Of a stretch of 64,000 bases of DNA, positions 35,232 to 45,600 are shown in pieces. The position numbers and the translations under genes are program-made. The stretch comes from Pelomyxa schiedti (lineage: Eukaryota; Evosea; Pelobiontida; Pelomyxidae): the NCBI GenBank assembly GCA_020536535.1, contig JAHLWZ010000829.1, forward strand, positions 1 to 64,000. The letters run 5' to 3'. The notes beneath the pieces were generated by a model. It saw only the letters and a program-made list of their open reading frames with translations. It was not told the DNA's origin and searched no databases. How positions within the stretch are numbered: the stretch's first letter is position 1; each line of letters starts with the position of its first letter.

Positions 35232-38200
35232 ATGTTCGGACAGGAGGAAGACCCCGTGGGTGAAGTTTGGAGTTGGGGTTCAAACGTGACCTTCTCAACC
35301 GGCCATTTCGAGGTTGACAATGCCGGGGAATTGCTGCCAGAACAGGTTGGTGCCGCCTCACTTGTTTCTAAACAAAAAAAGAGTTTCTAAAGCACAGCCT
35401 GGTTTTGTTTTGGTTTTGCTTTGTTTTTTTAGAGGAAATTATACAGTACACCAAGGTATGTTACCAGTTTGGAAGGGGACTCTATTATAATGGTTGCATG
35501 TGGCCAAGGTAACAGCTCAATTTGATTGTATGATCCCACTTTTAAAACCCAAAAGGCCACACTATGGCACTAACCACTGGTCTTCAACTTTGGGCATGGG
35601 GGAAAAATGATTTTGGGCAACTTGGTCTTGGTGACAAGGCATCCTGCTCTTTGATGTTCTAATTGTAGTTTTAACTTTAACTCAAACACACACAAAAAAA
35701 GAGACTACAAATTGTCCCCAGACGAGTTACATCTCTCACAGAACAAATTTCTATGGCGGCATGTGGCTTGAACCACACAATTGCACTTACCACAACAGGC
35801 AATGTGTATACCTGGGGTGAAGGTCGTTTTGGTCGATTGGGTCATGGACCCACAATGTTGGATGACCTACCATCACCACTTCAGGTAGCTTCCTTGCCAG
35901 CTGCAAAAGGAGTATTTGCTGGAGGCAACCAGACAGCAATTATTACGGAAGATGGAACGCTTTTCACGTGGGGGTGGAATGGAAATGGGTAATGGCCCTT
36001 CACCAGTGTAACCCATCTTAATTTGTATCAGGCAACTAGGATTGGGGTAGGACTCTGTTTCATTTGTTAAAACGTAAACATAACTTTTATGAGAAAGAAT
36101 GCACGTCACCTCATAGATTCACAATTATTTTTTTCTAGGTTTACAAATGACATCCTTTCTGGTGTACCTATACCAACTCAAGTCGGTGAAACAAACCGGC
36201 GTCTAATTGACTACATTGATCGGCACGCTATCCGAGAAGGTGAAGGTATGCAAAAATAGCTTTTAGCATTGAAACCTTTATCACTGACAATAGCAACCCG
36301 CCTTCACTAGTATCTCGAATTGGAAATCAATGGGAACTTCTAATTAGTACTGTTCGCTCTACTCTTTTGGGGCTCCAAGATAGAGCTGCACGGGAGCTCA
36401 GTAGACTTTTTCAAAGGACTGACAATGCAGTAAAGGAAGAACAAATCAAGTTAATTCAAGATGTTGCAAAGAATGGTGGTCGTGACGAGTCAACATCACG
36501 GTTGCTTGAACTTTTGGTTCAGGCTTTCCATGAGCTTGACTTGTACAAACTTGTAGAGAGTGAAGGTCGGGGGACTGATGTATGAGCCTGGGAGTTTTGC
36601 TCTTCCCTAATTTTGCTCAGACAGCATTTGTAAAAATAGCCATTGGTGAAAGACACATGGTTGGTATTACACCAGAGAAAAAATTATACACTTGGGGTGA
36701 GTTGCTCTTTCGCCGTTCTTTACAATGACTTACATGACAAAGGCTGCAACGGCCATGGGCAACTAGGAAGACTTACTGAGGGCAACCGAGATTCATTGAA
36801 ACCAGCCCAAATAGAGAACTTTCCTGAAGTTACTGATGTGCGATTAAATGCTCTTTTGCCAGCAACCCATATGCATTAGGTGTCGTGTGGAATGGCACAC
36901 ACTGTTGCCATTTCTAATGGCGTTGTTTTTTCTTGGGGACACAAAGAAGCTGGTAGGCTTGGGTATGCTCTTCAGGCACTTTCTTTCAGTACTCATGCAA
37001 CCTCAATCAGCTACGATATAACAAGCATAACTGATGAGAGAAAACCTCGGCAAGTCCCTGGGGTTACGGGCGCCGCCATTCAAGTTAGCTGTGGAGAGCA
37101 TCACACAGCTGTTTTATGTGAGGATCATACCGTCATGACGTGGTTGGTCGCTTGTCCCATTCTTTTTTGAAACTAACACCCCAAATTAAGGGGTTTTAAT
37201 AACTCTGGCCAGTGCGGGTATACCATCTTCAAACTATTTTCAACTTTCATTAACATTCACAGGTACACAGTAGCCGCTGAAGAGGAATCAAGACCAGTTG
37301 GCCATCCTCCCACCACAATCGCCAGATTTTCTGGAATATCTTTCTTGAGCTCAGGTTGTGCGCATATCGTGACAATTGTCCACACCTCCGATACCTTCTG
37401 CCAGTTATGCAGAGATGGTGATTTAAAGGTAGCAACTCTGGTCCTTATGGCCTTCATTGAATCTGTTGTCTAGGCAATTAAAGAACGAGTACATAATGGC
37501 ACTCAGCCAGCCCACGAGGTTGACAGAAGAGGAAGAACAGGTTCGAGGGTAGTTCCCTCAGGACCCTTCTAAGTGACTACGTTACCACTAGGGTTCTTCT
37601 ATGCAATTGAATTTGGGAGGATGCCCGTTATCAATTATTTACTTGATGTTGGCTGCCAAGTAGACCCCACTGACAAGGAAGGATTCACCCCACTCCATAT
37701 CGCACTTACTTCTGGGCAAAAAGATTGTGTCAAGTATAATTTCTCATTTTTATCCCTCTGCCTGACTTTTCTCCAAAGGCTTCTTCTATCTCGTAAATGC
37801 AATTTGAAGAAGAAGACTATTCGTGATGGTCATACCCCACTTCACATTGCAGCCATATCTAAGAACGTGGACATGGTTCAGTTACTGGTGATTAATGGAT
37901 CGCCTCTTGACATTGTAGATTCAAGTGGCAAAACTGCTCTTGATTACTTGGATCCAAACACTGCTCAAAATATACGAAGTCTCATAGGGAGGTGCGACAT
38001 TGCCGTACTGTGTGCCCCACAAGAGCAAACCTTTGCTCAAAAGTTGGCGACAAGCATAAGAAACTATGACCTGAGTGTCTGGGCCGATGATACTCCTGCC
38101 AAAGAGGTTATGGGTGGCGAGGATTCTGTCTTGTACACAAGTATTATGCACAGGCTAACCAATTCTCGTGCTGTTGTCTGGGTATTACATGCTCATCAAA

Positions 38201-39320
38201 TATGATACAATTCCAATATAAACTAGATTGTATCAAGAAATTCCTTGAATTCTGAGAGAGCCAAGACTCAACTGTTTCTTGCCAAGCAACTGGAAAAGCC
38301 ACTATTTCCAATCTGGTTTGATGTTGTTACAGACCTCCCTGGTGATGTAGAACAGATTATTTACCGAACACAATTAGTCGATTTCTCACCCGCCGTAAGT
38401 TTCGCTCTCATTCCACTCTTTTTCATAAGTAACAGGCAACCTATCAAGAAAGTGTTGTGAAACTAGTTCATGGTCTTCAATTAGCATTAGAAGGAAGGAG
38501 CGCACTCCAACAGGAATCATCTGACGAACCAACCTTGAGTGAAGCTGAAATGGAGCAACAAAAATCCAAAATGGCTACCTTCATGACTGGTAACAGCCCA
38601 AAAATCCATCATGGCATTTGCAGTTTATTTTTATTTTTTCAAACCAGAATCTCAGAAACGACCGTACCTCTTCGTGTGCTTCCATTGGTCTGATCGACGT
38701 GATGTCAATGAATTGCAAAACGCACTTGAAACACACAACTGGCTTTGCTATCCTGGCTACAACAAAGTTCATACAACACAGGTACCTCTCTCGTGACCTG
38801 GATATATGTGGAACCCACAATTTAAATCATAGGAATCCTCTGATCTCCTACTTAATGCCTCGGCCTGCCTTTTCTGTCTTTCGCAGACGTCCTGCAGTAA
38901 CGCGCTTGTACGAGAACAAACAGGTTTCGCCGAAAACCACGGTGTACCTCTGGTAAGTGTCCCACAATTCACTAGATACTAAGTTCGTTCCGGCAATCTA
39001 AATAGTTTCCTGTCCAACTGGGAACCTCTCTGAGACTTGATCCCGCTATGCAATATTCACTAGCCCGCGCTCCATCATTTTTCTTCAATGGCCCACACAA
39101 AAAAGCGGCAGTGGACCAATTGCTCCACTCACTGAATCTCAGCATGTACGTGCGCAGCAGAGAGCTGGAGGAGGTTTCCCTGAGAAAACAGATAAAAAAG
39201 GTCACAGAGGATACAGCTTCCGAGAAACTGCATTTAGCACAACTGAGAGAAATTTTGGCAGAAATGGAAAGAAAGGCTGCAGAACAAAAGAAAGCTGGTG
39301 GGGGTGGTGGCTCTGTGTAA
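35232..39320 (+). CDS. RCC1-ankyrin-TIR-TIR multidomain protein
   Basis: ATG 35232 opens FGQEEDPVGEVWSWGSN. RCC1 blades follow: VACGQGHTMALTTGLQLWAW, AACGLNHTIALTTTGNVYTW, FGRLGHGP, TEDGTLFTWGWNGNG. A helical insert (about 36.30-36.59 kb: LQDRAARELSRLFQRTDN) interrupts the propeller, which resumes with SCGMAHTVAISNGVVFSWG and SCGEHHTAVLCEDHTVMTW. Ankyrin repeats (about 37.59-37.96 kb) show EGFTPLHIALTSGQKDCV and DGHTPLHIAAISKNVDMVQL. Two TIR-like domains come next. The first has CDIAVLCAPQEQTFAQKLAT, LSVWADDTP, SRAVVWIVSRNSLNSERAK and KPLFPIWFD; the second has YLFVCFHWSDRRDVNELQNA, ACLFCLSQTSCSNALVREQ and HGVPLFPVQ. A coiled-coil tail ends in poly-Gly. Roughly 1,000 residues. The architecture suggests a scaffold or sensor coupled to TIR signalling or NAD cleavage; function is inferred. 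Confidence 0.82.
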
Positions 39321-39491
39321 AAACAAATTAAAAAAAACCCAAATAAAATGTAACAACATGCCAACATCAAGAATTTTTATTATCCATTTTTGTCAAACGT
39401 TCTTTTTTTTGTTGTTTGTTACACCAATCCCCTGCACTCAGAACGCCAAAGTGTGGAAGGAAAAAAAAATCATAATCCTAAACAAAAAGCA

Positions 39492-40564
39492 ATGGAAAAC
39501 GAGATCTCAGAGTTAGACAGAGGAAAGGGTTGGTGGGAGAAGGTCGGGTGCTGGTGCTTTGTGGTCTTGGGTCTGCTTCACGTTTTCTCACCTAGCATTC
39601 GTTTGAGAGCTATTGTAAGAGAAAAGATACAAACTCACCTCTCAATGGATTCGGCACTTACAGCCTGAAAGGTTGCTAATGCTACTTGGCTGGGTAGCCT
39701 GTGTGCAGGTACACTGATTCTCCGGGTTGTGTTTGGAAAGGCCACAGCTAAGGAATCTAGAGTGTGCACCCTTAGCTTTGTGGGAGGGGAAAAAAGGAAT
39801 TACCTTGCTGAGAGTACAAAGCAACTCGACTGGTTTTTCTACGCATACACTCGATCAGCTTTCAGGGTAATGCTGCATGCTTATTCAGCTCCAGCTGGAA
39901 TTCCGACTTGCTTGCTAACTCTGGGGCTGGGCTCCTTTTTCTCTAAGTTCAGCCTGTTGCTTACTGGGCACATGCCAGTGAATGTTTTGTAAAAGGGGTG
40001 CGGTTGTGGTACTTACACCCTTCTAGGTCAATATCTTATTGATGGAATATATTTTCTTGAATATGTTGATGATTGGGTGCGCTTTTACCATACCTGCAAC
40101 ACACTTACTATTGCTTGTGACAGTTCAGGAGGTGACATTTCTATCACATTGAATCTCTTTAATGACCCGCAGTATTTCACCACATTTCGAACTACAATTC
40201 AATGTCTTTTCCATGAGGCTCGACAGAGTCACAACAGCTGGGTCGAGAACTGGTATGTGTGCATTACTGTGTGTAACTGACAACGTAACAAGGCACGGTG
40301 TAGTTCTTTGCTTCCAGCTAGCGTGTGACTGCATAAGCCTCACGGTAAACATTATTGGGTGCTTTTGGGTGACCAAGGCAACAGTACGCGCGTGATATTC
40401 ACGAGTTAGATCGCTTAATGCTCACTGTGCAGATTGCTCGATTATACGATATGGACGCAATGTTGCTGCTTAGAGATTTCGCAACCATAGGCTGGTTTTT
40501 CTTTCGCGACGCACTGAAGAGCGGAGTAATGTTGAGAGAACGACTACAACCAATACAATTATAG
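39492..40564 (+). CDS. Unrecognised, possibly membrane-associated protein
   Basis: Consistent reading through several short introns gives MENEISELDRGKGWWEKVGC, a hydrophobic stretch WCFVVLGLLHVFSPS, then LLMLLGWVACVQ, ATAKESRVCTLSFVGGEK, LAESTKQLDWFFYAYTRSAF, a second hydrophobic region (PTCLLTLGLGSFF), YLIDGIYFLEYVDDWVRFYH, DISITLNLFNDPQYFTTFRT, LCFQLACDCISLT and finally ARDIHELDRLMLTVQIARLY, MDAMLLLRDFATIGWFFFRD and MLRERLQPIQL. The last three exons are clearly coding. About 300 residues, aromatic-rich, with two to four possible membrane segments near the N-terminus. I do not recognise the family, and the splice sites between 39.66 and 40.02 kb are uncertain. It lies in tandem between the RCC1-TIR gene and CDP-DAG synthase. 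Confidence 0.55.
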
Positions 40565-40827
40565 CCGAATGTTCTGAACACAAAAAAACTGGTACTTCGG
40601 CCACATGCGTGCGGTCTCCGAATCAGACCCAGGATACGAACCCAATACGTTATGTGCCATAAATATGCAGTGGTCTGTGAGAGTGAATTGTGGGTGGGCT
40701 CGATCAAGCCCAACGCCGCAGTGTGCGTTCTTACCGTTGATGGAAACGAAAAACAACAGCCCCTTTCGCGAATCGTTCGTTTCCGATCTCCCCTCCTGCT
40801 TGGACAGTCAGCAAAAATCAAACCAAC

Positions 40828-42582
40828 ATGAGTGACGGCGTAATCGTACAGCGCAAGAAGTCCAAGGTAACTCACATCCGAGCCCCCACGTTGTATTCGT
40901 TCTCCACTACTAGCATCAACAAACACACAACACTCACCTTGCGGCGTTACAGAACACGAGCAGCAGCAGCCCGACTACTTCCAAGTCCACTGCTACGACT
41001 TCCAGCACATCGCCGGCGGCTGCCCCGGCCCCTGCGGCGGGGAGCCGGTGGCGCACGTGGTGGGTGCGGACGGCAGCCACGCTCGTGATGCTGGGCGTGT
41101 TCTTCTTGGTGATTTACGTGGGCCACTTTGCGTGCGTGGCGCTGATTTTGCTGTGTGAGGCTCTCGTGTTCCAGGAAATCATGAACTTGGCCAACTGCTT
41201 AAGGAGACAGCACCTGAACTAGCCGGATTATCATCTGGTATGCCTACTTTTCCCCTGAACATATTGTTCATTTTGTGGCCTCCTCAAATGAATGAAGGTA
41301 TGTGTTTTTTGTGGCACAGTATTTCCTCCTTGGACTTGTTCTGAAAAGCTACTTTGAAGAGCAGCTGGTTGTGTATCCCGTAATCAACATCTTGTCACAC
41401 CATCACAATATCATTTGCTTCAGTCTGTACCTTGTTGGCAAGTTTTATGTCATCCTCCTTTCGCCTTGACAATAATTAGCCTTTGTTTCCTTTGTGATGA
41501 GTCTGGAAGCAAAAAAATACAAAGCACAATTTGTCCAGTATGGATGGTCACACCTCGTTGTCTTGGCTATCCTCATTCAAGCAAATTTCTGGGTTTACAA
41601 TGTCTTCCAAGGGCTAATCTGGTAAGCCCATTCATTCCACCCAAGCGTACTTAAAACTAAAGGCTCATATTGCCTGCATCTTTGATAATATGCAATGATA
41701 TCTGGGCTTTCATAACTGGGTTCTTCTTTGGACACACTCCTCTCATTCAGCTCAGCCCAAAGAAAACATGGGAGGGATTTATTGGCGGCTTTGTTGCTAC
41801 TGTTATACTTGGTTACATATTGAGTGCCTTATTTATACATCCATGGATGATCTGTCCGAAGACGGCAAATATACATTCCACAATGTATATCTTCTAAACT
41901 GTGAACAGGATCTATTCACATGGTCAGTTCAGTGTGAAATGTCTCCTATATTCTCATTGCACCATTATGCTCTCCCAGCGTTCTTGATTAAGGCCTTTTC
42001 ATTTGTAAGCCTCTCTTTCTCCTATCCCTAAATTGAAGTACTTCAGGTTGGTCTGAACTGGACTCACTTGGTTTGTTATCCCTTCCAACTACATACGTTC
42101 CTTATGGCAATTTTCGGGTATGAAAATGCCAACACAGAGTGCCTCCATTTAATTAAGTCCCAGGTCCCTTGTTGCTCCCTATGGTGGTTTCTTTGCCAGT
42201 GGCTTCAAACGCGCTTTCAAAATCAAGGTGACTTATTCATGTCTCATGCGATCCCTAATGAGTCTCATTTTTTTTTTGTTTTTTTTAACTCAGGACTTTG
42301 ATGAGAAGATTCCCGGGCACGGCGGTGTTACAGACCGCATGGATTGCATGTTCCTAATGGGAACATTCTCCTATCTGTATCTGACCACCTTCATTCTGAC
42401 TCCAGACACAGTGATGACAGTGTTCTCCAAAGTATTATTCCCGTTCCTGTTACAATTCAGGCACTTCTTTTTCTCACCACCGTGCTTTCCTATTATAGGC
42501 CATGGCACTCGGAGACGTTGAGCAAGTTCAGCTTTACGAAAAACTCCACGGTCTTCTTGTTACAAAGGGGCTCTTGGCGTAA
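40828..42582 (+). CDS. CDP-diacylglycerol synthase (phosphatidate cytidylyltransferase)
   Basis: Converts phosphatidate and CTP to CDP-diacylglycerol at the ER, supplying phosphatidylinositol synthesis. Exon 1 encodes [13 protein letters not shown]; the next gives a Ser/Thr/Ala/Pro-rich stretch and the first membrane segments ([40 protein letters not shown]). Later exons carry [59 protein letters not shown] and the diagnostic C-terminal signature ([19 protein letters not shown], then VTDRMDC). That signature holds the lysine, two aspartates and histidine needed for catalysis. It ends [20 protein letters not shown] with KGLLA. About 400 residues and eight or so membrane helices, as in eukaryotic CDS1/2. 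Around ten short introns. No defect seen. Confidence 0.92.
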
Positions 42583-42672
42583 TCCTCACCTCCAACTTGG
42601 TACCCCAAGTTAGCATAAGAATGCTTTTAAACAACACGTTCCTTGCTTTTTCGCCACATTGGGGTGCAGGAG

Positions 42673-45600
42673 ATGAAGGGCGCCGCGTCGAACTTCGCGA
42701 ATTTGGCTGCGGCACTTGCGCCCGACAGCGAACGAGGTACAGCACTGCGCGACGCCCTGCGGGTGTTGGGCGGCGACGGTGACGCAACAGCAACTGCGGC
42801 CGCTGCGCCCTGCTTGTCGCTGGCCACAGTGTCGAGGTGCCACGCCGCCGCGACCAAGTTGGCGCAGGTGGTGACGGCGGCGGCCGAGGCGCCGGAGAGG
42901 CCCGTGCCGGTTACCTTAAGCAAGGCGATTGTGGGAGCGGGCACGAGGGCACTGTGCATTGAGGCCGTTGCTAACAGCTTGACCCAGGTCCAATTCATTT
43001 CAAGGAAAAAGGGTGTGTGGAGGCTACTCTCAAACATTTTTTTTTTATTTGCTCATTATGTTGATGTGTGACACATGATTAGAATTCACAGAGGAGGTGC
43101 TGAGAGAAATGATGAGGTGTTTCGTTGTGAAGTGCGAGTACCTGTCAATGCAACTGACAGACTCATGGGATACAATCAAAATCGAGCCCCATGTCTCAGT
43201 GGTAAACTAAACAAGAATTTGCTATTGTCATACTTTGGCGAGGATCGAGACTAACTTGACTCTCATACATACATAAGTGCAGATTCAAAACAAAGCAGAG
43301 CACATCAAAGGACTTGTAAACAGGTCCAAGGGACTTGCCTCTGTCCGAAACAGTGATGGGCACACAGCCCTCCATTTGGCGGCAATAATTGACAGGCCTG
43401 ATTGCGCCAGAATTTTGGCACAGTTCCCAGTGCCTGTTCAGGCCACCCGTGGTTCGTTACTTTGCTTATTTTCTGTTCTAACTGATTTAATTCTCTCGTG
43501 GTCGTTACATATTTTCATTGAATTGTGTTGACAGACAACAACGGGAAGACAGCCGCGATTCTTGCCGCGGAATGTGATTCACTGGAAACATTCTCCACGT
43601 TGATGGAAGAAACGATGACGGAGTCAATGATGAACACTGTGTGACAACTCCCTTATTGCTTATCAAAAAATCCCCTGATCAACGGACCGATCCGAAACAG
43701 CTTCTTTGGACTGTTGTCAAGGACTCGAGCACACGATGTTTCCAGCTCCTGGCCAATGTTCCAAACATCTTTGACACATGGCGAGGAACGCACAATGAAA
43801 CACTTCTTCACGTGGCTGCACTCTTTGGGTGCAGAATGATGGTTGATAAGATCATCTCTGCCGGGTGTGTTCATTTTTGCCAATCCCACCAAATTCTCAC
43901 GCGAACAAACACAGAGTTGACAGGTCAATCTGTGATTCACATGGAAACACAGCACTTCATTACGTGTCCAAATCTGGGAATGCAATGTGCCTTGGGAAGG
44001 TTCATTTCCATTTCTCATTTGGTTTTATAATCATCGTTTCTTTGATGCCGCTGATGACAACAAAACAACAGTTGATTGAACATGGGATCAATAAGGACGC
44101 ACGAAATGACAGTGGAGAGACAGCCATTGTTGTTGCCGTGAAGGAAAACTCTCACATCACGCGCTTGTTCATTGACAGAGAGGTGGACTTGCTCATCCCT
44201 GACAGTGAGTAGTTATAAGTATCCTAATGTAATTATTGTGAATTAATATGCTTCTTCTTTCCCTTTCCCTCATCCCCCCTGTTACACAATGATAGATGAA
44301 GGGAACACACCACTTTCCGTGGCGATTGGGACAAACAACCTTCCCGTGGTTCAAGCACTCGTTGGTACTAACAAGATAGATCCTGAGTCCCTTAGGAAAG
44401 GGCTTAATCTTGCAGTTGGGATGGGAAACCTTCCAACCGTGGAGGCTCTTGTCGCATCCAAGGCAACTGATACCAGTATCCTCAGCAGTGGCCTCCTTTC
44501 AGCTGTGAAATACTGTGCGTGTGTGCTCACGAAGACTCTGCCCTTCCAACACACCCTTTCTGCATCCTCATCTGCCCTTCACTCATTCACACAAACCAAC
44601 CCAAAAAAAAAAAAAAAAACAGGTGGAAGAAGCGATCTGACAACAGGATGCTTCCAAAATGGGATTCAAATCATGAAGTTCCTTTCGGCGAGTGGAGGTG
44701 ATATCAATACAAGGGACCCAGATGGGTTCACTCCCATTTATTTAGCTGCCAGTTCTGCCTATACACCCACCCGGTCAGCCCTTGTTTCAGCTGTTCTTGA
44801 TTTGTATGGCATCCTTCTTCGGTTCTTTCTTTTTCATGATAGAACAAACCCTACAGAGGAGGAAATCCAAATCAAGCAGCACCCACCGTTGCATCCTCAC
44901 CACAAAATGCAGAAACACCTTTTATTGCTGTAATGAAACATTCCGATCTTGTTTGTAGTGAACTGATCTTGGGAAAAGGAGCAAAATTAACCAAGTAACC
45001 AATCATCACTACATTCATCCACCAACACTTTTTCCTCAAAAAATTTCCTCAGATATGAGGCCAACTATGGACTCTTCTCAGCAATCAGATACTGTATGCC
45101 GTCACTGCAATAACTGCTTTTCATAATTGTACAATAGGTACTCAAACTACAAGTGCCACCACACCAGAGTTATTTGAGAAATGGTTTCAAATGATGAAGA
45201 CCATGGTCAACTGTGGTGCAGACATCAATTCAACTGATGACAAAGGGTGTTCTCCAATTGCCTTGGCTCTGTGCTCTTCAGAGCCCAGGATTGTCTCTGC
45301 TGTTCTTGACTTGTATGTCTGTTTTATTCAGTCTTTTTTTTTTTCCTGACCCATCTATTCCGCAAAGTGGTGCGAACCCAAATTTGCCGTCAATTCCAGT
45401 CTCCTCGTTTACGAGTGAGTCTCCTCTTATTATGGCTATTAAGCATAAAAACTCTGTGTTCTGTAATCTGCTCATGGATAAAGGAGCAACACTCAACTCG
45501 TATTTTTCACTTTATTCTTCTTCTTCTAACCGAGGAAGAACTGAAGCAAACTCCTCTGTCTCTGGGGAAACTATGCTACTACAAGCAATTAGATATCTAA

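Noticed and set aside
40399-40926. 175-residue minus-strand frame
   Set aside because: The plus strand carries clearly better coding exons of the unknown gene up to 40564 and the CDP-DAG synthase start at 40828.
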